Below the pieces are notes generated by a model. The model made no database searches, had not been told where the DNA came from, and saw nothing but the letters and a program-made list of their open reading frames with translations. Both the position numbers and the translations under genes were made by a program. Shown here in pieces: positions 15,478-23,362 of a stretch of DNA of 64,000 nt. Source of the DNA: Winslowiella toletana. Its GTDB lineage: Bacteria; Pseudomonadota; Gammaproteobacteria; Enterobacterales; Enterobacteriaceae. Position 1 is the stretch's first letter. Each line of letters begins with the position of its first letter. The stretch is taken from contig NZ_JAGGMQ010000001.1 in the NCBI RefSeq assembly GCF_017875465.1, positions 806,001-870,000 on the forward strand, in the 5' to 3' direction.

Positions 15478-16515
15478 CTATTGTTTCTGAATAAAGGCCG
15501 CAAACTGCGGCGACATCCAGCTGGTGAAACCGTCATCCTGCTTACTGATCAGATATACCGCCAGTTTTTCGCGTATCGCCAGCTGTCTGGCTTTTTCCGT
15601 ACCCAGCACCATCAGTCCGGTATCCCAGCCATCCGCTTCCAGCGCGGTGGTGGCGATCACCGTTGCTGATACCAGCTTATGCTCAATCGGGCGTCCGCTC
15701 ACCGGGTCAATAACATGAGAAATACGTTTCCCGTCCAGCTCATAATAGTTGCGATAACTGCCGGAGGTGCTGATGCCATGCCCCTGTAAATCGACCACCG
15801 CCTGCACAGCACTCTGCTGATCGGTAGGTTTCTGGATGGCGACGCGCCAGGGTTTATCTTCGGCATTTCTGCCGCGCGTCAGCACCGCTCCGCCGACGGA
15901 GACCAGATAGTTATTAATCCCCTCTTTCTCCATCAGTCGCGCCAGATGGTCAGTGGCAAAACCCTCACCCATCGTCGAGAGATCGACATACAGCGCTGGC
16001 AGATCTTTTTGCAGCCATTGTCCTTCACCGGTCTGGATCACCTTCAGATGCTGTAAGCCGGTCAGCGCGCGCGCCGCATCAATCTCCGCCTGGTCTGGCG
16101 TATGAGTTGGCTGCCTGTCCGGCCCAAAACCCCACAGATTGACCAGCGGCCCGACGGTAATATCCATCGCGCCGCCAGTTTTAATGCCAATCCGCAGCGC
16201 CATGGTGATGATATGCGCCATATTGGCGCTGACCGGCTGCGGCTGCGAGCCGCGATACTGATTAAAACGGGACAGTACGGAATCGGTTTTCCATGTTGAC
16301 AACTGATGATCGTCCTCATCAAGTTGCTGCTGAATCGTCTGTTGCAGCGCGGCGCCACGCGTGCTGTCGACCCCCGCGAGGCTGACGCGCCAGAATGTGC
16401 CCATGGTTTTACCTTCCAGCACCAGCGGAGAAGCCGCCAGCGCCTGCGGCCTGTCACAGGACGCTACGGTTAAACATGCCAGTAAAAACGCCCCTCGCAG
16501 CAGATAACACTTCAT
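15478..16515 (-). CDS. apbE: ApbE, FAD:protein FMN transferase (lipoprotein)
   Basis: A 345-residue protein (351 in E. coli) with a lipoprotein signal peptide: hydrophobic LLRGAFLLACLTVASC, lipobox VASC, lipidation at Cys20. ApbE proteins transfer FMN from FAD onto threonines of periplasmic redox proteins such as RnfG, with Mg as cofactor. Characteristic segments are DLSTMGEGFATDHLARL, HVIDPVSGRP and TTALEADGWDTGLMVLG. The start has AGGGAAA a few bases upstream. ompC follows further on, as in E. coli, but here an importer and regulators stand in between. It is probably co-transcribed with alkB. Confidence 0.95.
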   Translation of the reverse strand: MKCYLLRGAFLLACLTVASCDRPQALAASPLVLEGKTMGTFWRVSLAGVDSTRGAALQQTIQQQLDEDDHQLSTWKTDSVLSRFNQYRGSQPQPVSANMAHIITMALRIGIKTGGAMDITVGPLVNLWGFGPDRQPTHTPDQAEIDAARALTGLQHLKVIQTGEGQWLQKDLPALYVDLSTMGEGFATDHLARLMEKEGINNYLVSVGGAVLTRGRNAEDKPWRVAIQKPTDQQSAVQAVVDLQGHGISTSGSYRNYYELDGKRISHVIDPVSGRPIEHKLVSATVIATTALEADGWDTGLMVLGTEKARQLAIREKLAVYLISKQDDGFTSWMSPQFAAFIQKQ

Positions 16516-16686
16516 ACTATTTCCCTGTTGTTGCTCTTTGTTAACAAAAATTGCCGCAGTTAAAGCATTTGTAAATCAGCCAACGCCCCCTTGACCCCAG
16601 CGCTTCGCCTGACCAGAATGAATGTCCGAGACAGCGATCTCACTCAAGCTATTTGCGTATGACAACAAGCTATAAAGGAGACTTAT

Positions 16687-16797
16687 ATGCAAAATATCGT
16701 GCTCCTCGTAGTGCTGATTGGTCTGGTGATTTACTCAGGCCATAAATATTATAAACAGACTCGAGCTAAAACTCTTACCCGCCAACGCCATCGCTAG
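16687..16797 (+). CDS. Putative 36-residue single-pass membrane protein
   Basis: The ATG at 16687 has a strong ribosome site (AAGGAG, 16675-16680). The product starts with a hydrophobic helix (MQNIVLLVVLIGLVIY) and ends in a basic tail (KYYKQTRAKTLTRQRHR), so the tail should face the cytoplasm. A terminator begins 10 bases after the stop, giving a complete small transcription unit. I recognise no family. Confidence 0.65.
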   Translation: MQNIVLLVVLIGLVIYSGHKYYKQTRAKTLTRQRHR

Positions 16798-16806
16798 CAT
16801 TCCATT

Positions 16807-16832
16807 AAGGCCCCGTTTATCGGGGCTTTTTT
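16807..16832 (+). terminator. Terminator after the 36-residue gene
   Basis: GCCCCG (16810-16815) pairs with CGGGGC (16821-16826), followed by six T. Confidence 0.85.
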
Positions 16833-16964
16833 GATCTCCGCACGCAAGCACCATTACGGAACAAGCTGCACCAAAGCGATGCTAGCAATCCGGTGCGCCA
16901 GCGATAAATCCCTTGTACAGCGCCAGCAGTAAACCTGGCACAACTTCTGCTTAATGTTTTTTAT

Positions 16965-16976
16965 CTTGTATACAAG
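16965..16976. promoter_or_regulatory. Palindromic operator-like site CTTGTATACAAG
   Basis: A perfect 12-bp palindrome lies 33 bases before the binding-protein gene start; TGTACACAA follows at 16978. TTGTATACAA-type palindromes are typical targets of GntR-family (FadR/FCD) regulators. No GntR gene is in the window. Confidence 0.5.
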
Positions 16977-17008
16977 TGTACACAACATTGAGAAGCTGGG
17001 AGCTGGCT

Positions 17009-18028
17009 ATGAGCGAAGATAAAAAAACGGTAAATATTGACCTGTTGCGCCGCCGCCTGATGAAGTACTCCGCCCTGACCCTCGGTGGCGTGGCGCTGGA
17101 GGGCATGCTCGGCAGTCAGCTGGCCTTCGCCGCCGAAGAAGAGATTCGCATCGGCTACTGGCCGATTGTCGGCGGTTTACCCCTATATGTCGGCGTCGAG
17201 CGCGGTCTGTTTAAGCAGGCCGGACTCAATGTTAAAGCGGTAAAATTCGCCAGCGCACAACAAGTGGTCGAGTCGATGATCACTGGCCGCATTCACGGCT
17301 GCGCCAACGGTACTGCTACTGGCGCACTGGGACTGGGTGAAATCACCAGTCCCAATCTGTTTAAAATCATCTGCGCCAATCCATCTAATGAAAAAATGGT
17401 GCTGGATGAATTTCTGGTGCCACTCAATAGCACAGTACAAAGCATCGCAGAACTAAAAGGCAAAAAAATTGCCTGCGGCCCCGGCATTCAGAACGTCACT
17501 ATGGCAAAAATCATTCTGGAAAAAAATGGTTTTACCGCGCCACAGGTGATGGAGCTGCCGGTCGGTCAGCATGCCCCTGCCCTTGCTGCCGGACAAGTCG
17601 ACGGTGTCTATACCCTCGAACCCACCGGTACCGTGGGCCGTATGAAAGGTCTGGCGCGGGTGCTGGAGACCGGCGTGATTTCCAGATATGTGCTGGGCGA
17701 TGCCGCCGCGCCATGGTTTGGCGGCGCTGCCGCGCTGACCAGCAGTTTTATCAGCAGTGAAAATGCGCAGGCTACAGCCTTTATCGCCGCCTATGGCAAA
17801 GCCGTTGAATTTATTCAGCAAAACCCGGATGCCGCGCGTGAAAACGTCGCAGGCTACACCAGCATTGAACCGGCACTGGTGAAAGAGGTGCCGCTGCCGG
17901 GCTTTGTGATGTACGACCAGCTTACGGGCAATAATCTGCAATGGTTCCAGAAATTTTATGACGTGTTTAGCGAGCGTAAAATTTTCCGTCAGCCAGTAGA
18001 CGTCGCCAAAATTATCTATCACGCCTGA
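17009..18028 (+). CDS. ABC transporter substrate-binding protein, NMT1/SsuA-like
   Basis: A 339-residue protein. The start at 17009 has GGGAG upstream; the open frame from 16976 overlaps the operator. The signal peptide looks like a Tat type: RRRLMK at residues 14-19, then ALTLGGVALEGMLGSQLAFA, cleaved near residue 39. The mature part begins EEEIRIGYWPIVGGLPLYVG, the pattern of nitrate/sulfonate/thiamine-precursor binding proteins (NMT1/SsuA). The ligand could be an alkanesulfonate, pyrimidine or similar small compound; the sequence does not decide. It is the first gene of a three-gene importer operon. Confidence 0.88.
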   Translation: MSEDKKTVNIDLLRRRLMKYSALTLGGVALEGMLGSQLAFAAEEEIRIGYWPIVGGLPLYVGVERGLFKQAGLNVKAVKFASAQQVVESMITGRIHGCANGTATGALGLGEITSPNLFKIICANPSNEKMVLDEFLVPLNSTVQSIAELKGKKIACGPGIQNVTMAKIILEKNGFTAPQVMELPVGQHAPALAAGQVDGVYTLEPTGTVGRMKGLARVLETGVISRYVLGDAAAPWFGGAAALTSSFISSENAQATAFIAAYGKAVEFIQQNPDAARENVAGYTSIEPALVKEVPLPGFVMYDQLTGNNLQWFQKFYDVFSERKIFRQPVDVAKIIYHA

Positions 18029-18040
18029 CAGGGAGGTTAT

Positions 18041-18805
18041 ATGTCATCACGCTGGTCACGTCGCCTGCTGCCGTTTATCGGCCCGGTGGTACTGTTTTTG
18101 CTGTGGCAAACGGCGGTAAGCGCCAGATGGCTTAATCCGGTGCTGCTGCCTTCGCCTGGTGAAACCCTTGGCTATCTGTTTTCGATGCTGGGTGACGCCA
18201 GCATGATGCAGGATATTGGCGCCACGCTGTATCGCACGCTAATGGCGTTCGCTTTTGCTGCGGTGATTGGCGTGCCGCTCGGCATCGTGTCAGGCAGCAG
18301 CGAAAAAGTCTACCGCAGCGTCGAGTTCCTGATCGACTTCTTTCGTTCTACCCCCTCGTCGGCGCTGATCCCGCTATTTATGTTAATTTTCGGCATCACC
18401 GACGCCAATAAAATCGCGATTGCCGCCTTTGCGGCGGTGCTGGTGATCCTGTTTAACAGCGCTTATGGCGTAATGAACGCCAAAAAGACCCGGTTAATGG
18501 CGGCGCAAGTGATGGGAATTTCACGCTGGCATATTTTTAAAGACATTATGCTGATGGAGAGCCTGGCGCAGACTTTTGTCGGCCTGCGTACCGGCGTCTC
18601 CATGGCGCTGGTGATCGTGATTGTCTCCGAGATGTTTATCGGTTCCGAAACCGGGCTGGGACACCGCATTATCGACGCCCAGCAGGTGTTTAATATCAAA
18701 GATATGTACGCTTCGATTCTGATTACCGGCGCTTTTGGCTACCTGCTAAATCTGGTTTTTCTGCTGATTGAGAAAAGTTTCGTCCACTGGAGTGGCAAAG
18801 CATGA
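18041..18805 (+). CDS. ABC transporter permease, SsuC/TauC-like
   Basis: A 254-residue membrane protein with about six helices and the SsuC/TauC permease loop (ARMGISRWHIF-like, here AAQVMGISRWHIFKDIMLMESL). GGGAGG lies seven bases before the ATG. It begins 12 bp after the binding-protein gene and overlaps the ATPase gene by four bases (ATGA). The binding protein and ATPase on either side complete an importer for a nitrate/sulfonate/pyrimidine-type solute. Confidence 0.9.
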   Translation: MSSRWSRRLLPFIGPVVLFLLWQTAVSARWLNPVLLPSPGETLGYLFSMLGDASMMQDIGATLYRTLMAFAFAAVIGVPLGIVSGSSEKVYRSVEFLIDFFRSTPSSALIPLFMLIFGITDANKIAIAAFAAVLVILFNSAYGVMNAKKTRLMAAQVMGISRWHIFKDIMLMESLAQTFVGLRTGVSMALVIVIVSEMFIGSETGLGHRIIDAQQVFNIKDMYASILITGAFGYLLNLVFLLIEKSFVHWSGKA

Positions 18806-19590
18806 CGACAACGGAAATGATCTATCCCGCCCGTAACACCCACGTCACTATTCGCGGCCTGTATAAATCTTTTGCCGGTCAGCCGCTCTATCAGAACCTC
18901 AATCTTGATCTGCCAAAGGGCAAGATTGTCTCGATTTTCGGCCCGAATGGTTGCGGCAAATCAACGCTGATGAATATGGTGGCCGGGCTGATCCCGCCCG
19001 ACCAGGGTGAAGTGCTGTTTGATGGCAAAACCCTTGCTGAAACCACCATTGGCTATGTCTTCCAGAACTATCGTGAGGCGCTGTTCCCATGGATGAGCGC
19101 ATGGAAAAATATTGCTTATCCGCTGCTGCGCCGCGGCATGAGTAAAAGCGCGGTGCAGGCGCGGGTGCAGGAACTGGCGCAGATGTTTGATATCCGCTTT
19201 GATTTGCAGCGTTATCCGTATGAGCTGTCGGGTGGACAGCAGCAGACGGTATGTATTATGCGTGCGCTGGCGCCTGGCCCGGAGGTGATGTTTCTCGATG
19301 AGCCTTTCTCCGCGCTGGATTTTGAAATGACGCTGTTTATTCGTGACAAGCTGCAGGAAGTGCAGCAGGCCACCGGGGTGACCATGCTGATTGTCTCTCA
19401 TGACCTTGAAGATGCGGTGTTTCTCGCTGACGAGATCCTGCTGCTGACCCGGCGGCCCACCAGCGTCGCCGAAATTGTGCCCTTTACCCTGCCGCGTCCA
19501 CGCGGTGCGGAAGCGATGAGCGATCCGGAGTTTATCCGCGTCAAAGCCCATACGCTGGCGGTATTTAAACGCGAAATGGCGGCAGGCTAA
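18802..19590 (+). CDS. ABC transporter ATP-binding protein, SsuB/TauB-like
   Basis: A 262-residue ABC ATPase: Walker A GPNGCGKST, signature LSGGQQQTVCIMRAL, Walker B VMFLDEPFSALDFE, H-loop IVSHDLEDAV. After LSGGQQQ, the usual RVAIARAL is replaced by TVCIMRAL, an odd but probably tolerated change seen in some members. It overlaps the permease stop by four bases, so the two are coupled. The last gene of the importer operon; a short GC hairpin (about 19602-19619) follows. Confidence 0.9.
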   Translation: MTTTEMIYPARNTHVTIRGLYKSFAGQPLYQNLNLDLPKGKIVSIFGPNGCGKSTLMNMVAGLIPPDQGEVLFDGKTLAETTIGYVFQNYREALFPWMSAWKNIAYPLLRRGMSKSAVQARVQELAQMFDIRFDLQRYPYELSGGQQQTVCIMRALAPGPEVMFLDEPFSALDFEMTLFIRDKLQEVQQATGVTMLIVSHDLEDAVFLADEILLLTRRPTSVAEIVPFTLPRPRGAEAMSDPEFIRVKAHTLAVFKREMAAG

Positions 19591-19628
19591 GCCATCTCAG
19601 GCTCTGTCGCTGGCGGCAGAGCTGATTA

Positions 19629-20087
19629 TTAACAACCCAGTTCACTTAATCCCGGATGTTCATCCGGGCGGCGCCCCAGCGGCCAGTGAAACAGACGATC
19701 GTCCGGCTGAATTGGCAAATCGTTGATGCTGGCGAAACGCTCGGTCATCAAACCTTCCGCATTAAAGCGCCAGTTTTCATTGCCGTAGCTGCGAAACCAG
19801 TTACCGCTGTCATCATGCCATTCATAGGCAAAACGCACCGCAATCACATCGTCGCTACAGGCCCACAACTGCTTGATTAAACGATACTGGTGCTCTTGCG
19901 CCCATTTACGGGTCAGAAAGGCAACGACCTGATCGCGACCATGGATAAACTGCGCGCGATTACGCCAGCGCGTGTCCGGCGCATAAACCTGCGCGACGCG
20001 TTGCGGATCGCGTGAATTCCACGCATCCTCGGCCATACGCACTTTTTTGCTGGCGCTGGCATTATCAAACGGGGGAACTAATGACAT
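19629..20087 (-). CDS. SnoaL/NTF2-like protein of the DUF1348 family
   Basis: A 152-residue protein starting [15 protein letters not shown], with AGGAGG a few bases upstream on the minus strand; the longer open frame to 20405 runs through the operators and the tetR gene and is rejected. The pattern [26 protein letters not shown] ... [15 protein letters not shown] is typical of small cone-shaped alpha+beta barrels of the SnoaL/NTF2 superfamily (DUF1348), whose members are often linked to oxidative or xenobiotic stress; no catalytic function is established. It stands divergent from a TetR gene with two operators between them, so that repressor very likely controls it. Confidence 0.88.
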   Translation of the reverse strand: MSLVPPFDNASASKKVRMAEDAWNSRDPQRVAQVYAPDTRWRNRAQFIHGRDQVVAFLTRKWAQEHQYRLIKQLWACSDDVIAVRFAYEWHDDSGNWFRSYGNENWRFNAEGLMTERFASINDLPIQPDDRLFHWPLGRRPDEHPGLSELGC

Positions 20088-20104
20088 ATGGCCTCCTGAA
20101 GTAA

Positions 20105-20159
20105 GTAGACAACTCTGTCTACCTGTATTACTCTGCCGTATGTAGACAGAGTTGTCTAC
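20105..20159. promoter_or_regulatory. Two TetR-type operators in mirror-image arrangement
   Basis: GTAGACAACTCTGTCTAC (20105-20122) and GTAGACAGAGTTGTCTAC (20142-20159) are exact reverse complements of each other, and each is itself a palindrome with arms GTAGACA/TGTCTAC. Centre-to-centre distance is 37 bp. They fill the gap between the divergent DUF1348 and TetR genes. Confidence 0.85.
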
Positions 20160-20177
20160 CACCATCTGAGGAATTTG

Positions 20178-20744
20178 ATGCTGATCTCCGAACCTTGTAA
20201 TGCGCAAGCCAGCGCCCACGATCGTATTCTTGCCAGCGCCCATCGCCTGTTTTATCAGGATGGTATTCGCGCGACGGGCGTTGACAAGATTATTGCGGCG
20301 GCTGGCGTCACCAAAGTGACTTTCTATCGTCATTTTCCGGCGAAAAACGATCTGGTTCTGGCTTTCCTGCAGTTGCGCCATCAGCGCTGGATCGCCGGTT
20401 TTCAACAGTTGCTGGCGGCAGAACAGTGCGCAAAAAATCCTGTCCGGGCGTTAACCGCGGCATTCCACCGCTGGTTTCAACAGCCCGACTTTCGCGGCTG
20501 CGCCTTTATCAATGCCGCCACCGAACTGGCCGATACGCTGCCAGAGGCGCTGGCTATTGTGCAACAGCATAAGCAGCAAATGTGCGCAGCGATTGCCGCG
20601 CATTTACCCGCAGAGCAGCAGAGCCGGGCGGAGCTGGTGGCGATATTAGTGGATGGCGCGATTGTGCAGGTGCAGATGGGTAAAGATATTGAGCGAACGG
20701 CGTTACTGCTGGAGGAGGCGCTGGGGGCGATACTGGCGCGATAG
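20178..20744 (+). CDS. TetR family transcriptional regulator
   Basis: A 188-residue protein with an N-terminal TetR helix-turn-helix ([47 protein letters not shown]) and a helical ligand-binding C-terminal domain. The ATG at 20178 with GAGGAA six bases upstream is chosen over the TTG at 20175. It reads away from the DUF1348 gene, and two identical palindromic operators in the shared promoter region suggest it represses both that gene and itself. The inducer is unknown. Confidence 0.92.
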   Translation: MLISEPCNAQASAHDRILASAHRLFYQDGIRATGVDKIIAAAGVTKVTFYRHFPAKNDLVLAFLQLRHQRWIAGFQQLLAAEQCAKNPVRALTAAFHRWFQQPDFRGCAFINAATELADTLPEALAIVQQHKQQMCAAIAAHLPAEQQSRAELVAILVDGAIVQVQMGKDIERTALLLEEALGAILAR

Positions 20745-20775
20745 CGATCAGTGCTTGTAAATATTGCAGGCCTGA

Positions 20776-20804
20776 TTCCCATCGGCCTGCTCAGAGTTTA
20801 TACT
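20776..20804 (+). promoter_or_regulatory. Probable promoter of the 60/187-residue gene pair
   Basis: TTCCCA (20776-20781) and TATACT (20799-20804) are 17 bp apart and lie about 28 bases before the start of the 60-codon gene. The -35 matches the consensus at four of six positions. Confidence 0.45.
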
Positions 20805-20831
20805 GCTCACGTAGATTAACGGAGGCTCTTT

Positions 20832-21014
20832 ATGAAACATTCTCCAAAGCAGAATGCTGCAATTCTTAGTCTCGATGCTCCGACTGTAAGGCTTACCGGG
20901 ACGCGTAAGCAGAAGACGGCTCAGCTGAGTAAAATGTTTGCTCAGGCTGAAGAAAGGATTCAGGGAGAAAACAAACATCGTGGCGATCGAGAAACGCTTT
21001 ATAGCAAAAGTTGA
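20832..21014 (+). CDS. Hypothetical 60-residue basic protein
   Basis: The ATG at 20832 has GGAGG seven bases upstream. The product starts MKHSPKQNAAILSLDAP and is rich in Lys, Arg and Gln, with no membrane segment. The end of the gene overlaps the start of the next frame by 35 bases in a different reading frame, an arrangement that suggests translational coupling, or one ancestral gene split by a frameshift. I recognise no family. Confidence 0.55.
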   Translation: MKHSPKQNAAILSLDAPTVRLTGTRKQKTAQLSKMFAQAEERIQGENKHRGDRETLYSKS

Positions 21015-21543
21015 GTTCAGCGAAGAATTTGCTTACGCCAGTGCCAGACTGGAATACGGCACTGAAAAAATGCATAAAATGAATTTTACTCTTGGTGAAA
21101 CACTTCTCCAGACGGTGATCAGGCTCACTGATCATATCGAAGACACTCACACAATCTCTCTATATTCTGGCGACGATTCACCCGGCTGGGGACGCGTTAA
21201 AGCCATGGATACCTTTGAAGCTGCTGACGGGCGTGTAGCTGCTGGCATCGGGTATTATGTTGGTTTTTTTCATGGCCGAATTATTGCTGGAAAACATGAC
21301 CCCCTGATCATTGTTTCGTTTCGCGGAAAGATGGTCGATATTCCCATTGGCTACGACAGCGCCTGGGAGGTAGCAATCTTCCATGGTGTCAGCGATCACA
21401 AGGTTCTGTTCGGTGAAGGTAGTGAAAAGTATGATGAAGATTTTATGCGCAAAAAGCGCGAGAAAATCTCAGACATCCTGAATTTTCACGCTCATTATCC
21501 AGGCTGCGATAGCGCAGCAGAAGATCATAACACTCAAGAATAA
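20980..21543 (+). CDS. Hypothetical 187-residue protein
   Basis: The open frame begins with a TTG at 20938; the best supported start is the GTG at 20980, with GGGAG 12 bases upstream, giving a protein that begins (V/M)AIEKRFIAKVEF. It is soluble, rich in aromatic residues in the middle (GIGYYVGFFHG) and acidic overall, with no signal peptide. The family is unknown to me. It overlaps the preceding 60-codon gene and is followed by a clear terminator, so the two form a small operon between tetR and ompC. Its A+T content seems higher than that of its neighbours, which may mean it was acquired. Confidence 0.65.
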   Translation: MAIEKRFIAKVEFSEEFAYASARLEYGTEKMHKMNFTLGETLLQTVIRLTDHIEDTHTISLYSGDDSPGWGRVKAMDTFEAADGRVAAGIGYYVGFFHGRIIAGKHDPLIIVSFRGKMVDIPIGYDSAWEVAIFHGVSDHKVLFGEGSEKYDEDFMRKKREKISDILNFHAHYPGCDSAAEDHNTQE

Positions 21544-21550
21544 ACAATGA

Positions 21551-21576
21551 TAAAGCCAGCAATGCTGGCTTTATTT
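21551..21576 (+). terminator. Terminator after the 187-residue gene
   Basis: AAAGCCAGC (21552-21560) pairs with GCTGGCTTT (21564-21572) around a 3-base loop, followed by a T-rich stretch. The A-rich 5' side means it may also serve the leftward ompC transcript. Confidence 0.8.
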
Positions 21577-21654
21577 ATATGAATCACCAGCTAATTACGC
21601 TGGCATTTTGGTTAAGGCAGGAGCGGGAGCGCACTGCGACGCCCCCGTTGACAC

Positions 21655-22758
21655 TTAGAACTGGTAAACCAGACCCAGCGCCACAATATCATCAGTATTC
21701 ACGCCAGCATCCTGGGTGAACTGATTGTCATCCAGCATATTGATCTGGTAATCAACATAGGTGGACATGTTTTTGTTGAAATAGTAAGTCGCGCCCACAT
21801 CGATGTATTTTTTCAGGTTCTGTTTGCCATAACCTTCAACATCGGTACCGCGTGAGGTGACGTAAGCCAGTGACGGACGCAGGCCGAAGTCGAACTGATA
21901 CTGCGCCACCAGTTCCCAGTTTTCTGCTTTATCCGCATAACCGTATGCGCCGGAACCACTGGTGCCGAAACGGGTTGCGTTATAGGACTTGGTATACATC
22001 GCCGCCAGGTAGATATTATTGGCGTCATATTTCAGACCACCGGTATAAGCGGTCGCTTTATCACCGCTACCCAGCGTGTCTGGGGCGTTCTGGTCTGTCG
22101 TACGGTCAGAGGAGAACATGGAGGCGCCGATACCGAAGCCAGAACCGATATCGTAAGTGGTGGACATACCCCAGCCATCGCCATTCTGGCCCAGAACATC
22201 ACGGCCGTTTGGCGATTCCGTGGCGCTGCTGTTTTTGCCCTGATACTGAACCGCGAAGTTCAGGCCATCGACCAGACCAAAGAAGTTGCTGTTACGGTAA
22301 GTGGCCATGCCATTACCGCGCTGGAACATAAAGTTGTCAGCGCCGTAGGTGTCGCCGCCAAACTCTGGCAGTACGTCGGTCCATGCGCCGATATCGTACG
22401 CCACACCGTAGTTACGACCGTAATCGAAAGAACCCGCATCACCGAATTTCAGACCCGCAAATCCGACACGGGTATAGCTGTTTGCGGTGCCTTCTGACTC
22501 CGCGTTGTTCAGTGCAGCCTGGTACTCCCACTGGCCGTAACCCGTCAGCTGGTCGGAAACCTGGGTTTCACCTTTGAAACCGAAACGAACATAGGACTGA
22601 TCGCCATCACTGCCGTCGTTATCGGAGAAATAGTGCAAGCCATCGACTTTACCGAAGAGATCTAATTTGTTGCCGTCTTTATTATAGATCTCTGCTGCAC
22701 CCGCTGAGCCGGCGATCAGCATCGCGGGGACCATCAGGGAAAGAACTCGAAGTTTCAT
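21655..22758 (-). CDS. ompC: Outer-membrane porin OmpC
   Basis: A 367-residue protein, the same length as E. coli OmpC, with a 21-residue signal peptide ([21 protein letters not shown]) and a mature start [17 protein letters not shown]. The constriction-loop segment PEFGGDTYG and the C-terminal ending LGLVYQF, with terminal Phe for BAM-dependent assembly, are typical of 16-strand trimeric porins. OmpC rather than OmpF is indicated by synteny (apbE to the left, micF directly behind the promoter) and by the 5' leader, which resembles that of E. coli ompC (AGAGGGTAATAA before the ATG on the minus strand). Expression should depend on OmpR. Confidence 0.93.
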   Translation of the reverse strand: MKLRVLSLMVPAMLIAGSAGAAEIYNKDGNKLDLFGKVDGLHYFSDNDGSDGDQSYVRFGFKGETQVSDQLTGYGQWEYQAALNNAESEGTANSYTRVGFAGLKFGDAGSFDYGRNYGVAYDIGAWTDVLPEFGGDTYGADNFMFQRGNGMATYRNSNFFGLVDGLNFAVQYQGKNSSATESPNGRDVLGQNGDGWGMSTTYDIGSGFGIGASMFSSDRTTDQNAPDTLGSGDKATAYTGGLKYDANNIYLAAMYTKSYNATRFGTSGSGAYGYADKAENWELVAQYQFDFGLRPSLAYVTSRGTDVEGYGKQNLKKYIDVGATYYFNKNMSTYVDYQINMLDDNQFTQDAGVNTDDIVALGLVYQF

Positions 22759-23077
22759 TTTATTACCCTCTAGTTATGTGCCTTATTTGCCACTGCGTGC
22801 TGAACGTTTAAAATTCAGCCGGCAAGCTATTGTCAATTTGAGGGAACTAATATGCTATCGGGAAAATGCTACTGAATCTCCGAAACTGTTTCAAACTAAA
22901 TGATACATATTTCAAAATGTAATTTTTGCGGAACTTTTACACAGCACTCATAGCTAAAAAATATAGCACTTAATGCACCAAAATATATTAAACCTTATAA
23001 ATCATTGAATTACATAAAATTACATTTTAAGCACTGAATGATAAAAATAATCTGCCATCAGGTTATAGAATGTACCC
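22759..23077. other. Intergenic region between ompC and micF
   Basis: About 320 bases, strongly A+T rich from 22900 to 23060. It holds the ompC leader, the OmpR-like repeats and, at its right end, the micF promoter (-10 TATAGA, 23064-23069). No coding frame is credible here. Confidence 0.7.
22849..22925 (-). promoter_or_regulatory. ompC promoter with OmpR-box-like repeats
   Basis: On the minus strand TTACATTTTGAAATATGTAT is followed by CATTTAGTTTGAAACAGTTT, two tandem copies of the pattern TTTTGAAA/GTTTGAAAC seen in E. coli OmpR sites upstream of ompC. The sequence TAGCATATT (about 22849-22857) corresponds to the E. coli ompC -10 region. About 90 bases of leader separate it from the start codon. 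Confidence 0.65.
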
Positions 23078-23174
23078 GCTATCATCATTTTATTTGATTA
23101 TTACCTTCATTCACCCCGAATGAGATGTTATACCGTTATTTCCCGCCGAACGTTATTTGTTCGGCATTTTTTTT
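23078..23174 (+). ncRNA. micF: MicF small regulatory RNA
   Basis: Transcription should start at G23078, eight bases after TATAGA. The first bases GCTATCATCATT, then ATTATTACC and TTCATTCA, match the E. coli MicF 5' end that pairs with the ompF leader. A terminator closes it: GCCGAAC (23145-23151) with GTTCGGC (23159-23165) and eight T. Length is about 97 bases (93 in E. coli). It is divergent from ompC, as in E. coli. MicF blocks ompF translation with help from Hfq and is induced by SoxS, MarA and Rob. Confidence 0.88.
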
Positions 23175-23299
23175 GCCCGTTTTCCGCTGATTATCTGATC
23201 GTCATTAAACGTAAACCTGTTTTACACGCGAAAAATAACCGCTCTTTATTAGCGCATTATTTGCATCTTTTAGCACGCAATGCTCATTTATAAGCGGCA

Positions 23300-23332
23300 A
23301 TTATTTCCACTTATTTATTTTGTGGAAATAAT
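23300..23332. repeat. Long A+T-rich hairpin after the secretion operon
   Basis: ATTATTTCCAC (23300-23310) pairs perfectly with GTGGAAATAAT (23322-23332) around an 11-base loop. It lies 30 bases beyond the stop of the leftward HlyD-like gene and may mark its transcript end, although no T run follows on the minus strand. Confidence 0.55.
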
Positions 23333-23362
23333 CGACGTCTTAATTATTGCTGGCGCTATTTC

